64,000 nt of DNA, taken from assembly GCA_001769805.1 (NCBI GenBank), contig MEPO01000034.1, positions 1 through 64,000 of the forward strand, read 5' to 3'. This document shows, piece after piece, positions 34,921 to 43,850 of the stretch (positions within the stretch are counted from its first letter, which is position 1; every line of letters starts with the position of its first letter). The notes beneath the pieces are model-generated. The model searched no databases, was not told the DNA's origin, and saw only the letters and a program-made list of their open reading frames with translations. Source of the stretch: Bdellovibrionales bacterium GWA1_52_35 (GTDB taxonomy: Bacteria; Bdellovibrionota; UBA1018). A program made the translations under genes and the position numbers.

Positions 34921-35466
34921 GTGGCACCCAAGCTCAGTCCCTCGTTACTCATTGTCGCAGTGAATTCCCTTGTCGCTTTGGGCGCGGTGGGGTTCCTGGG
35001 CTATTCAAAACTCGTTTATAAGCGCCCCGTGATCACCGAACACAGTGAGCGTGCCAGACTTGCAAAAGGGCACGCCAGCCCAACCCCCGCGGCCATACCT
35101 GGCTCGATGGTTTTTGAGGCGATCACCGTGAATATCGAGTCTTCGCCCGCAGCACCTAAAGCCGCTGACGGAACGAACGCGCAGATCGAAGGCAAATATC
35201 ACTACGCGACGGTAGGTTTCGTGCTGGAAATTCGTGACGCTGAAAGGAAAGCTGAATTGGAAGAGGCGCGGGCCTTGATCCTCGATAAATTCCTTTCCCT
35301 GATTGGACGCAAGAACTTCCGCGAGCTTGCGACGGTTCAGGGACGGTATCTCCTGAAGACGCAGCTCATCGATTCCATCAACCAGATCGCAAAAGATCGC
35401 AGCCCCGAAGGCCGCAAAGAGGCCCTCGTGACGAATCTCTTTTTCAGTCAGTTCATTATTCAATAA
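34921..35466 (+). CDS. FliL-family membrane protein
   Basis: 181 aa, starting with GTG 10 nt after ald. One N-terminal membrane helix (LLIVAVNSLVALGAVGFLGYSKL) and a periplasmic domain with ITVNIESS, YHYATVGFVLEIRD, LILDKFLSLIGRKNFRELATVQGRYLLKTQLIDSINQI and a C-terminal VTNLFFSQFIIQ match FliL. FliL associates with stators and boosts torque. No other flagellar gene adjoins it, so it is an orphan paralogue and I do not assign the symbol fliL. Confidence 0.85.
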   Translation: MAPKLSPSLLIVAVNSLVALGAVGFLGYSKLVYKRPVITEHSERARLAKGHASPTPAAIPGSMVFEAITVNIESSPAAPKAADGTNAQIEGKYHYATVGFVLEIRDAERKAELEEARALILDKFLSLIGRKNFRELATVQGRYLLKTQLIDSINQIAKDRSPEGRKEALVTNLFFSQFIIQ

Positions 35467-35484
35467 GCATTAAGTTTGAAAAAT

Positions 35485-36135
35485 ATGCCGATCTCGATTC
35501 TTTTGACGATCATTTCGCTTTCACTGACTTCCGCCCTGGGGCAACCCGATTGCGGTCGGGATCTGTTTCGACTGATTAAGGCTGAAGAAGGCATTCTGGA
35601 TTCAGCCATGTCCAAGAACGGTGAAAAATTTTTCAAGCTCGATCCCAACCATTCCGTATTCCGCGTTGTTCCGGACGGGGACCCCTCGAAATCGTATATT
35701 CTGAAGAAATACCCTTCCACAGACGACCTGACGAATGACTTGCGTGGACTGGCTGTTCTCCGAAACAACCCGGTTTTCGAGGTGGTAGCCGCCGCAGGCG
35801 GAAAGACGCCAAAAACCATGATTCTGAAAGACATCCGTGGAAGGAGTCTTTCGGGAATTCTGGCGGACACAAGTACTTCTGCGGAGCTTCGCACGAAGCT
35901 TGTAGCGGACTACACCCGCCGCGTTCGCGAGTTGGAGTCCTTCCTCCGAGGGCGCTATGAAATCGAAAGCCTTCGCTCGGCCGAATCAGCGGGGCGGCTT
36001 CCAGGGTTCATGGCGCGTGTCATTGACCCCCAGACAGGTGAATCCATAAAGATCTGGATGAAGCCCGATCAGATCATCATTCCGGAGACATCCACGTCGG
36101 AACGCGTTCGGATGATCATCATCGACGCGTACTGA
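35485..36135 (+). CDS. Secreted hypothetical protein
   Basis: 216 aa from ATG 35485 (a TTG at 35476 is in frame). Signal peptide ISILLTIISLSLTSALG then Gln-Pro-Asp-Cys. The mature part has VFRVVPDGDPSKSYILKKYPS, a helix, and TMILKDIRGRSLSGIL, an arrangement that reminds me of the N-lobe of kinase-like folds (strand with Lys, helix, hinge), but no HRD or DFG-like motif follows. A basic helix and a beta-rich C-terminus complete it. I do not recognise a family. It follows the FliL gene by 18 nt and converges on the porin gene with 9 nt between. Confidence 0.65.
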   Translation: MPISILLTIISLSLTSALGQPDCGRDLFRLIKAEEGILDSAMSKNGEKFFKLDPNHSVFRVVPDGDPSKSYILKKYPSTDDLTNDLRGLAVLRNNPVFEVVAAAGGKTPKTMILKDIRGRSLSGILADTSTSAELRTKLVADYTRRVRELESFLRGRYEIESLRSAESAGRLPGFMARVIDPQTGESIKIWMKPDQIIIPETSTSERVRMIIIDAY

Positions 36136-36144
36136 AACGTGATC

Positions 36145-37728
36145 TTAGAACGCGATCCCGGCGCTTAGCACCGTGGCAAAAACCATGGATACCTGGTTGT
36201 CCACTTCCGTGTTGCTGAATTTATGAAAGCCACCCGGGAAGTAAAATCCGAAATCCAGGCCGAAGCGGAAATTGTCATCCCACTGCAGAGCCGCACCGGT
36301 ATCGAGTTCCCAGCCGAGGGAGCTCTCCTGGTTTTTGACAGCGACTGTATCTGACATTTTGCGCTGCCACATATTGTAGAAGTATTCACCCGCTACAGCG
36401 GTCTGACGGGCTTTTGCAAAAACAAAGTCGCCATGAAAAGTCCACTTGTCGGTGCGATATTTCCCGCCGATGTTCAAGTAGCGAGCATTGGTGATAGGAT
36501 TGTCATAGGGCGAAGAGAGCTGGCTGGCCTCAAAACGGGGATCATTTTGGGTATTGATTCCAGCAAAATTCGCGAGCTGGTAATTGAACATGATCATCCC
36601 GAGCTTATAGTTCGGATGAAAGGAGAAGAGTTCCCATTTTCCGGGGTTGGTCACCGGAGCGTTGGGCTGACCAGGGGCTTGTCCCGCACGAGCCAGGAAT
36701 TCCCAGCTGTCATTGAGCTTCCAGTTCACTTCACCGGCAATTGCGAAAGACGAATAGTCCACGCCAGCAACCGAGCCGGTGCTGATCGGGGCTTCTCCTG
36801 AAACAGTCAGTCTGCCGAATTTACGCCGGCCAAAGAGATCCCAGACGTTATAGTTCATGCCTGCGGCGGTGGCGTTCGGACCCAGAAAGCCGCTGAGCGG
36901 GTCTTGATCTGCGCCTGCCAAGCGTCGGATAAAGTTCACGCCTGCTTCGAAATCCTCTTCTGGATTGTCATACTTCAGCATGATGGCGTAGTCATTGATG
37001 CCGCCAGCACCCGCGCCGGGACGGCAGGGACCGAGCGCGGAAGCGGTGGGTGTTGTGTTTACAGTACCGGCCGGCGCTGCCCCTTGATCATAAACACAGG
37101 CACCACCGATGCTATTGCCTGTGGAGTAGGAAACGAAAGCCGGGCTGAACGAGAATGCGCCAAATTTCGAGACCAGCCGGATGACATCGCCGGTGGATTG
37201 ATAACGATCATAAAGGCCATCACCACTGCTCCAGACCAGACCCAGACCGTAGTTCAACGGCGCGCGGCCAAGATGAACGGTTCCGAAATCGCTCAAAATT
37301 TCCGCCCAGTAACGTTGGGCGGTGATTGAAGCGCCTCGATTAAATGTGGAATTGAGCTGGCGCTGATCGCGCGAGTAAGGAGCGCCGCCGCCGAAGAGTC
37401 CATAGATCGGATCACCGACCCACCATTCTGATTTGATGTAAACATTGTCATTGATGACCAGCTTGGGGTTCAACCGTAAAAACAAATTCTGGAAATTCGC
37501 ACTCTTTTGGCCCGAAGCAGGAACATAATACCCGCCGCCACCAAAGCGGGCGGGATCAAAAGTTCCGGAGTTGTCGCTCGAATCCATCGTGTAGTTATGG
37601 ATCAGGTTTACTTCAGTGCGGAACTGGCCGGTCCAATCGAGCTCAAGCGCGCGTGCGTCTTTGAGAGCCATCAAATTTGCGCCCGTGATCAGAACCAAAC
37701 CTGCCAGTAAAAACGATAAATTTTTCAA
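36145..37728 (-). CDS. Large outer-membrane beta-barrel (porin-like) protein
   Basis: 527 aa from a TTG at 37728, supported by GGGAG 8 nt upstream and by a signal peptide that begins KNLSFLLAGLVLITGAN. The mature protein is strand-rich with frequent aromatic girdles (FGRAPLNYGLGLVWSSGDG, KYRTDKWTFHGDFVFAK, RFGLDFGFYFPGGFH) and ends in a terminal strand VLSAGIAF with C-terminal Phe, the BAM signal. The size fits a 16- to 18-stranded channel. Substrate is unknown. Confidence 0.82.
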   Translation of the reverse strand: MKNLSFLLAGLVLITGANLMALKDARALELDWTGQFRTEVNLIHNYTMDSSDNSGTFDPARFGGGGYYVPASGQKSANFQNLFLRLNPKLVINDNVYIKSEWWVGDPIYGLFGGGAPYSRDQRQLNSTFNRGASITAQRYWAEILSDFGTVHLGRAPLNYGLGLVWSSGDGLYDRYQSTGDVIRLVSKFGAFSFSPAFVSYSTGNSIGGACVYDQGAAPAGTVNTTPTASALGPCRPGAGAGGINDYAIMLKYDNPEEDFEAGVNFIRRLAGADQDPLSGFLGPNATAAGMNYNVWDLFGRRKFGRLTVSGEAPISTGSVAGVDYSSFAIAGEVNWKLNDSWEFLARAGQAPGQPNAPVTNPGKWELFSFHPNYKLGMIMFNYQLANFAGINTQNDPRFEASQLSSPYDNPITNARYLNIGGKYRTDKWTFHGDFVFAKARQTAVAGEYFYNMWQRKMSDTVAVKNQESSLGWELDTGAALQWDDNFRFGLDFGFYFPGGFHKFSNTEVDNQVSMVFATVLSAGIAF

Positions 37729-37801
37729 GTGCGTTACTCCCGCCGGTTGTCTTCTTGTTGCCTCTTTACATGTACTTAATCATCCAATTGAGGTATGCAA
37801 G

Positions 37802-37830
37802 GTTTTATTGACCGATCTGAATCCAGTCAA
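37802..37830 (-). promoter_or_regulatory. Sigma-70-like promoter for the porin gene
   Basis: TTGACT (37830-37825), 17 nt, and TAAAAC (37807-37802) on the minus strand, about 70 nt upstream of the TTG start. The -35 overlaps the ribosome-binding region of the divergent PBP1B gene. Confidence 0.45.
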
Positions 37831-37839
37831 GGAGATAAA

Positions 37840-40179
37840 ATGCGTCTGCGGCGCGTCGTAATTATTCTGGTCTTTGCTGGGGCGGTACTTTCGGTCATGT
37901 TTGGCGCTTATCTTTCGACGCTCTATCGGGAGCTAGGCATCTCTTTTACGAAAACAGAGCAGTTTATCCCCACTCGGATCTACTCAGACGCAACCCGGAT
38001 GACAATAGGAGACCTGCGCGGCCGCCTTGAGTCACGGTTGAAGAGTCTCGGCTATGCTTTTGAAGGCAAGCCGGACGAGATCAGTTTTCTGCTCCATCCG
38101 ATTGATTACCCGCATTATCTTATTCCCGAAAACCACCCGATCCTTGCTGTTTCTGAGCCTCAGATCCGGGTGGAGTTCGATGAAGCCCAGCAGATCCGGG
38201 CAATCCGTATGGGCGAGCAGGAACTTGAGGATTTTTACCTTGAGCCCGAACTCGCGGCCACTTTGACCCGGGGAGCGGAGCTGAAGGAAGTTCGGGAGCT
38301 TGTCAAATTCGAGGATATTCCGGCTTTGGTCGGTAAGTCGATCATCGCGATCGAAGACCAGCATTTCATCGAGCACAAAGGTTTTGATCCGCGCGGAATT
38401 GCACGAGCCATTTATGTGAATCTGAAGACCCTCTCAATGGCCCAGGGAGGCAGCACGATCACCCAGCAACTCGTGAAGAATCTCACCGCCCGTCGCGGAA
38501 AGGATCTCTTCAAAAAAGTGAATGAATTGTTCCTCTCTCTCATGCTCGAAGCCCGTTTCAGCAAAGAGCAGATTCTCGAACGCTACCTGAACGAAGTTTA
38601 TCTGGGACAGATCGGCAGCCTCGAGGTTCACGGCGTGGCGGAGGGGGCGAAGTACTTTTTTGGAAAACGTCTCGATGAGCTGACTCTTTCGGAAATCGCG
38701 CTGATGGCCGGCTTGATTCGCGGCCCGGTTTACTATTCTCCTTATCGTTATCCGGAACGGGCATTGGAGCGGCAGCGCCTGGTCCTTCGCAAAATGGTCG
38801 AAACGGGACAGATTGCCGAGGCAGAGATGCAGGCGGCCCTCGAAATGCCACCCCGCCTGGCGCCACCCCAGCTCACCTCAAATAAAGCCCCGTTTTTTGC
38901 TGACTTCGTCAAAGCGGAACTCATCCGGCAATTGGGAGATCGTTTCACTGAACAGGAAATTACGCGCGCCGGTTTCCGGGTTTATACCACGCTGGATATG
39001 GTCATGAACGCGAGCGCGCAAAAGGCGGTTTCGTCCGGGGTATCTGAAATTGGTAACAAGATGAAGCTGCCCCCGACCGAAAGGCTCGAAGGCGCTCTCG
39101 CCGCAGTTGAACATTCGACCGGCCAAATCCGTGCGCTGGTTGGAGGGAGGCATTATGCCCAGTCCACTTTCAACCGCATTCTGAACATGAAGCGGCAGGT
39201 GGGATCGACCTTCAAGCCTCTGGTCTATCTTGCGGCCATTCGCAAAGGCAGTGACGCCCAGGGGATTCCCTACGGCCCCGGGCACCCTGCGGAAGATGCG
39301 CCCTGGAAGCTCACCTACGATAAGGGGCGACAGGAGTGGGCACCCAGAAATTACGAGAAAACTTATAAAGGCTGGATCTCCTATCGTGAAGCACTGGCTC
39401 ATTCCGTCAATACGGTTGCGGCCAAGCTGGGTTACGAAGTGGGAATCGAAAACATCATCCAGACTGCAAAAGATCTGGGTATTGAGTCCGCGCTTCCTGC
39501 TGTTCCCTCCCTGGCTCTGGGTGTGGCGGAGCTCTCGCCCATCGAACTTCTGAAGGTTTATTCCACTTTTGCAAATCACGGAATACAGGAAGAGCTGACA
39601 GTGATTCGCGCAATCCACCAGAACGACGGATCCTTCTTTGCCCGTTTCATCAGCCGGTCCCATCAGGCGGTTGAAGCGGGTGCGGCGGACCTTCTCACCG
39701 ACATGTTGAAAACCGTGGTCGTCAGGGGCACAGCAGCCTCTGTAAGAAGGCTCGGACTTGAACGTCCTGCGGCCGGGAAAACCGGGACCACAAGTGATCA
39801 CCGCGACAGCTGGTTTGCGGGTTATACCCCGGAATTGACTGCCGTGGTTTGGGTGGGATTGGACCAGCAGGCACTCGGTGAACAGAAGACCCCTGGGAAG
39901 AAAAAAGGCCCCCGGATCGAACTGACTGGCTCCAGTTCCGCGCTTCCGATCTGGGTCAATTTCATGAAAGAGGCTCTCGCCGGAAAACCCGAGACGACGT
40001 TTTCGGTCAGTGATCAGCTCACGACAGTTTTGGTTGATCTGAAAAGCGGAAAACAGGCTCAGGATCAGTGCCCGGATTTACAGACTTCACTGGAGCCCTA
40101 TTGGCGTGAGCACACGCCGCAATTGACTTCGTGTGAGGCTCTCTGGCCGGCTTCGGATGCGGGGACGGTAGGGTTTTAA
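37840..40179 (+). CDS. mrcB: Class A penicillin-binding protein (PBP1B type)
   Basis: 779 aa from ATG 37840, preceded by AAGGAG. One membrane helix (~6-28) is followed by a UB2H-like domain (~40-135) typical of PBP1B. The GT51 glycosyltransferase follows, with catalytic Glu in IEDQHFIEHKG (~172), GGSTITQQLVKN and RYLNEVYLGQ. The transpeptidase has SxxK at S456-TF-K459, SVN in HSVNTVAAK, and KTG in AAGKTGTTSDHRDSW. It polymerises and cross-links peptidoglycan. UB2H suggests regulation from the outer membrane (LpoB in E. coli), but no LpoB gene is seen here. Confidence 0.95.
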   Translation: MRLRRVVIILVFAGAVLSVMFGAYLSTLYRELGISFTKTEQFIPTRIYSDATRMTIGDLRGRLESRLKSLGYAFEGKPDEISFLLHPIDYPHYLIPENHPILAVSEPQIRVEFDEAQQIRAIRMGEQELEDFYLEPELAATLTRGAELKEVRELVKFEDIPALVGKSIIAIEDQHFIEHKGFDPRGIARAIYVNLKTLSMAQGGSTITQQLVKNLTARRGKDLFKKVNELFLSLMLEARFSKEQILERYLNEVYLGQIGSLEVHGVAEGAKYFFGKRLDELTLSEIALMAGLIRGPVYYSPYRYPERALERQRLVLRKMVETGQIAEAEMQAALEMPPRLAPPQLTSNKAPFFADFVKAELIRQLGDRFTEQEITRAGFRVYTTLDMVMNASAQKAVSSGVSEIGNKMKLPPTERLEGALAAVEHSTGQIRALVGGRHYAQSTFNRILNMKRQVGSTFKPLVYLAAIRKGSDAQGIPYGPGHPAEDAPWKLTYDKGRQEWAPRNYEKTYKGWISYREALAHSVNTVAAKLGYEVGIENIIQTAKDLGIESALPAVPSLALGVAELSPIELLKVYSTFANHGIQEELTVIRAIHQNDGSFFARFISRSHQAVEAGAADLLTDMLKTVVVRGTAASVRRLGLERPAAGKTGTTSDHRDSWFAGYTPELTAVVWVGLDQQALGEQKTPGKKKGPRIELTGSSSALPIWVNFMKEALAGKPETTFSVSDQLTTVLVDLKSGKQAQDQCPDLQTSLEPYWREHTPQLTSCEALWPASDAGTVGF

Positions 40180-40212
40180 GAGCAGGAATATCCTGAGCAG
40201 GTGCCTAATCTT

Positions 40213-40240
40213 TTGACAGTCTTTCGGGCGCAATCAAATT
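40213..40240 (+). promoter_or_regulatory. Candidate promoter for the histidine kinase operon
   Basis: TTGACA at 40213-40218 is followed at 16-17 nt by an A/T-rich CAAATT. It lies about 110 nt upstream of the kinase start, leaving a leader with no recognised structure. A CAGGA-ATA-TCCTG palindrome at 40183-40195 lies just upstream. Confidence 0.35.
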
Positions 40241-40348
40241 CACAAAATTGAATAGCAGCATGAATCCGACCAGTTGGCGTAGGTCCAGAATGCCACCAGC
40301 TGGTATGTGGCTTGCTGAATCAGTGTCAAAGCAAGGGCTTTGCTCACT

Positions 40349-42349
40349 ATGAACATTTCATTCAAAAGCTTCGACAAAACCATCGTGGTTCTCCTGATTT
40401 CAAGTGTGCTCACCGCCGTGCTGGTGAACATCGATTTCAGTTTCATTGAAGCCAAACTTTATGATTTCAGAATGGCATATGGGATCAGCCAGAGTGCCGA
40501 TGATCGCATTATCCTGGTGACCATCGATGATGCCACCGTCAAAGCCCTTGATGAGTTTGCGCCGCTCTCGCTGGATTTTCATACGCGATTCCTGGAGTCC
40601 GTCGAAAAGCTGAGTCCTCGCGGCATCGGCTACCTGGTTGATTTCAATCAGGTGAATCAGATGAATCCCGAACTGCACGCCAAAGCCGCGCCGCAATTCC
40701 TGAAAGCCGCTGAACGGCTTGCGCTCGCCGGAACGCAGATTCGCTTGGGCACGCCGTACGATGTCACCGGTGAAGTTCTTCCTCCTTATCCGCTCAGCGC
40801 CCTTCCTCATTCCATCGCTGTCGTGCATCAGGACGGAAATGTTTTTGCGGAGGACAAAGTCACCCGGCGCGCGCTGGTCAATTTCAATGAGAAGCCGGTT
40901 TTCCACTCTCAGTTTGCGCGGGATCTCGGCTGGCTCGACACCGAGCGACTCCCCCGCGGTACTTACAAGGTGCCGGAGATTGATGCCGAATACTTCTTCT
41001 TCAGGTATCACGGTAACACCACCCGGCGGGCAGGAGCCGGACGTTCTTATCAGTTGATTTCCTTCATCGATGTTCTGAATGGAAGGTTTCCGGTCGACGC
41101 CTTCAAAGGCAAGGTGCTGCTCGTCGGAACTCTTACGAAGGATAATTGGAGCGATTACGTCACGACCCCGTACTCCAAAGTCGGATTCACCAACCCCAAG
41201 GTGATCGTCCACGCGAATATTCTGGATTCTGTCATTCACAATCAGGGAATTGTCATGGCCCCGGGCTGGCTCAATTGGATGATCGTTTTTGCCGTCGTCA
41301 CTTTCATTTTTGCCTGGGTGCTGGGCTCAAGTCCCGTCGGTGGCGTGATGGCGACCGCAGGTCTGATTTTTGGGTTCGCGATTTTCGCTCACATGCTCTT
41401 TCAGTTCAAAAGCTTCTGGATCAGTGAAGCTCAGCCCCTTGCCGCGATCCTGCTGGCTTACTATCTGGCGGTTCCTTACCGGTTGATCCGCGAGTACGAG
41501 AAGCGATGGGATTACCAGCGCAAGAATGAGATTCTGACCCAGGTCGAGCAGATGAAGACCAACTTCCTTTCACTCGTGACCCACGATCTGAAAACACCCG
41601 TCGCCCGTATCCAAGGATTGGCCGAAGTGCTTTTGCGTAAAGCCGCAGAGCGCCTGCTTCCGCGGGACGTGGAATCCGTTCACAACATCATTGCCTCAAC
41701 CGAAGAGCTGAATCGGTTCATCACGAGTATTCTGGAGCTCAGCAAGCTGGAGTCCAACCGGCTGCACATTCAATTTGAGGCCAAAGATGTTAATCAACTC
41801 ATCGAGCGCGCGGTTGAGGGCTTCAAAGCGCCTGCCCGAGCCCGGCGGATCACGATCAAAACCCAGCTGGATCCTCTTTTTCCGATCCAGCTCGATGCTT
41901 CCCTGATTTTCAAGGTCATCAACACCCTGCTGGACAACGCGCTCAAGTATTCACCGGATAACTCGGAAATCACCGTGGAGTCGCGCGAAGTCGGGGAGTG
42001 GGTCGAAATCGCGGTCAAAGATCAAGGAATCGGAATGACGCCGGAAGAGCAGGAAAAGCTTTTTACGCGTTTCTACCGGGCCAAAAATGATACGACAACA
42101 CAGATTTCCGGAACCGGTCTCGGTCTGTATCTCACCAAATTTTTCGTCGAAGCTCATAGCGGACGAGTCGAGGTCCAGAGCGAAAAGGATGTCGGAAGTG
42201 ACTTTAAAATATTCCTGCCGCTGCAGCAAGGTACCTCGGTAGCCGTCGTACCGGCAAAGGGCAGGTCTGGACCGTTTTTGAACAGGGTCGGACAGGGCTT
42301 GACCCGAAAGTTACAGAAGTCGCAGAAGAAGGAGAAGGAGTATGTTTAA
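40349..42349 (+). CDS. CHASE2-domain sensor histidine kinase
   Basis: 666 aa from ATG 40349. A first membrane helix (~11-27) leads to an extracytoplasmic CHASE2 domain (~30-300; DRIILVTIDDATVKAL, RGIGYLVDFN, FKGKVLLVGT). Three further helices follow (~308-378), which is the standard CHASE2 topology. The kinase has H412 in SLVTHDLKTPVAR, N-box INTLLDNALKYSP, G1 DQGIGMTPEE and G2 GTGLGLYLTKFF. It should phosphorylate the NtrC-type regulator whose gene overlaps its 3' end by 8 nt. CHASE2 ligands are mostly unknown. Its neighbour PBP1B hints at envelope stress. Confidence 0.93.
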   Translation: MNISFKSFDKTIVVLLISSVLTAVLVNIDFSFIEAKLYDFRMAYGISQSADDRIILVTIDDATVKALDEFAPLSLDFHTRFLESVEKLSPRGIGYLVDFNQVNQMNPELHAKAAPQFLKAAERLALAGTQIRLGTPYDVTGEVLPPYPLSALPHSIAVVHQDGNVFAEDKVTRRALVNFNEKPVFHSQFARDLGWLDTERLPRGTYKVPEIDAEYFFFRYHGNTTRRAGAGRSYQLISFIDVLNGRFPVDAFKGKVLLVGTLTKDNWSDYVTTPYSKVGFTNPKVIVHANILDSVIHNQGIVMAPGWLNWMIVFAVVTFIFAWVLGSSPVGGVMATAGLIFGFAIFAHMLFQFKSFWISEAQPLAAILLAYYLAVPYRLIREYEKRWDYQRKNEILTQVEQMKTNFLSLVTHDLKTPVARIQGLAEVLLRKAAERLLPRDVESVHNIIASTEELNRFITSILELSKLESNRLHIQFEAKDVNQLIERAVEGFKAPARARRITIKTQLDPLFPIQLDASLIFKVINTLLDNALKYSPDNSEITVESREVGEWVEIAVKDQGIGMTPEEQEKLFTRFYRAKNDTTTQISGTGLGLYLTKFFVEAHSGRVEVQSEKDVGSDFKIFLPLQQGTSVAVVPAKGRSGPFLNRVGQGLTRKLQKSQKKEKEYV

Positions 42350-43850
42350 AGTTCTTGTGGTTGATGATGATGCAGATTTGAGGTTGTCCGTGGCCTCTGC
42401 ACTTTCTGAGAACAATTACATTGTTGATCAGGCCAAAGATGGCGAGGAGGCCGTGAACAGGATTCGGGCCTCCCGGTACGATCTGGTTCTGCTGGACGTC
42501 AGTATGCCGCGCATGACCGGACTCGAGGCCCTCAAGGAGATCAAGGCGCATGATCCGTCTATTATTGCCATCATGCTGACCGCATTTTCGAATGTTCGTG
42601 ATGCCGTGGAGGCCACCAAAGAAGGTGCCTACAATTATCTCGAGAAGCCGGTTAAAGCCGAAAACCTCGTCTACATTGTCGACCGTGCGCTCAAGGCGCA
42701 GAAGATGATCAAGAATATGTCCCTGTCCGCACCGGTTCTGAAGCTTCCCAACGGAACGGACTTTATCGGGCAGAGCAGTGACATGAAAAGAATTTTCGGC
42801 GTTATCGACAAGCTCAGTCGCGTGGACACCGCGGTTTTGATCCGGGGTGAAAGCGGCACAGGCAAGGAACTCGTGGCGCAGGCTCTGCACTTCAACGGCC
42901 CTCGTAAAGACAATCGTTTTGTCACCATCAACTGCTCGGCGATTCCGGAAACCCTGATTGAAAGCGAATTTTTCGGCCACGAGAAAGGGGCCTTTACCGG
43001 TGCTGACTCCCGCAAGATCGGTAAATTCCAGTATGCCGACGGCGGCACTCTATTTCTGGACGAAATCGGCGACATCACAGCCGGCATGCAGGTGAAACTG
43101 CTGCGCGTTCTGCAGGAGAAGAAATTCACCCCCGTGGGTGCCAACCGCGAAGTCGAGGTGAACGTCCGGATAGTGGCAGCCACCAACCGGCATCTTGAGG
43201 AAATGGTCAAAAAAGGCGAATTTCGGGAAGATCTCTTCTATCGGCTCAACGTGCTCCCGATTCAGCTGCCAACTTTGCGTGAACGAAAGAATGACATTGA
43301 TGCTTTGGTCACGTACTTCATCGAAAAATTCAACCAGCAGCACAAGAAAAACGTGACGGGCCTCTCGCCCGAAGCCATGGAGCTGGTCAAAGCGCATAAC
43401 TGGCCGGGAAACATCCGTGAGCTTGAAAACGTCATTGAGCACGCCTTTGTGATTGAGTCTGGCAACACGATCATGCCGGCCAGCCTGCCTTCCTCGATCA
43501 CCAGGATTGGACGGCCTGGCCTGGATGATGACGAGGATGAGCTCAGTGCGGGCAATGGCGACCTGGATCAGGATGATGGCGATGACCTGATGGCGGCCAT
43601 TTCCGTCAGCACAGGAGGTCTGTCACCTCTCAATGTGGGCGGGAAGGGCTTTACCCTCGATATCAATCGTCTCGACTTCCAGGCCAACAAGGAGGAATTT
43701 GAACGCCAATTCCTGATCAGCGCCTTGACTGCATTCAAGGGACGGATCAATCAGACAGCGCTGCACGCCAATATCCCGAAAAAAACTCTGCTACGAAAGC
43801 TGCAGAAGTACGGGATCACGGCCAAGGACTACTCGGGTAGGATTACTTAG
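42342..43850 (+). CDS. NtrC-family sigma-54-dependent response regulator
   Basis: 502 aa. Receiver domain with DDD pocket, phospho-acceptor D52 (LVLLDVSMP) and K102. The AAA+ domain has Walker A GESGTGKE (169-176), the sigma-54 contact loop GAFTGA (216-221), Walker B GGTLFLDEIGD and sensor RLNVLPIQLPTLRER. An Asp-rich linker precedes a C-terminal Fis-type HTH (FKGRINQTALHANIPKKTLLRKLQKYGI). It activates promoters read by RpoN, encoded at 13.6 kb. The start overlaps the kinase gene, and its 3' end overlaps the convergent isomerase gene by 8 nt. Targets unknown. Confidence 0.95.
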   Translation: MFKVLVVDDDADLRLSVASALSENNYIVDQAKDGEEAVNRIRASRYDLVLLDVSMPRMTGLEALKEIKAHDPSIIAIMLTAFSNVRDAVEATKEGAYNYLEKPVKAENLVYIVDRALKAQKMIKNMSLSAPVLKLPNGTDFIGQSSDMKRIFGVIDKLSRVDTAVLIRGESGTGKELVAQALHFNGPRKDNRFVTINCSAIPETLIESEFFGHEKGAFTGADSRKIGKFQYADGGTLFLDEIGDITAGMQVKLLRVLQEKKFTPVGANREVEVNVRIVAATNRHLEEMVKKGEFREDLFYRLNVLPIQLPTLRERKNDIDALVTYFIEKFNQQHKKNVTGLSPEAMELVKAHNWPGNIRELENVIEHAFVIESGNTIMPASLPSSITRIGRPGLDDDEDELSAGNGDLDQDDGDDLMAAISVSTGGLSPLNVGGKGFTLDINRLDFQANKEEFERQFLISALTAFKGRINQTALHANIPKKTLLRKLQKYGITAKDYSGRIT

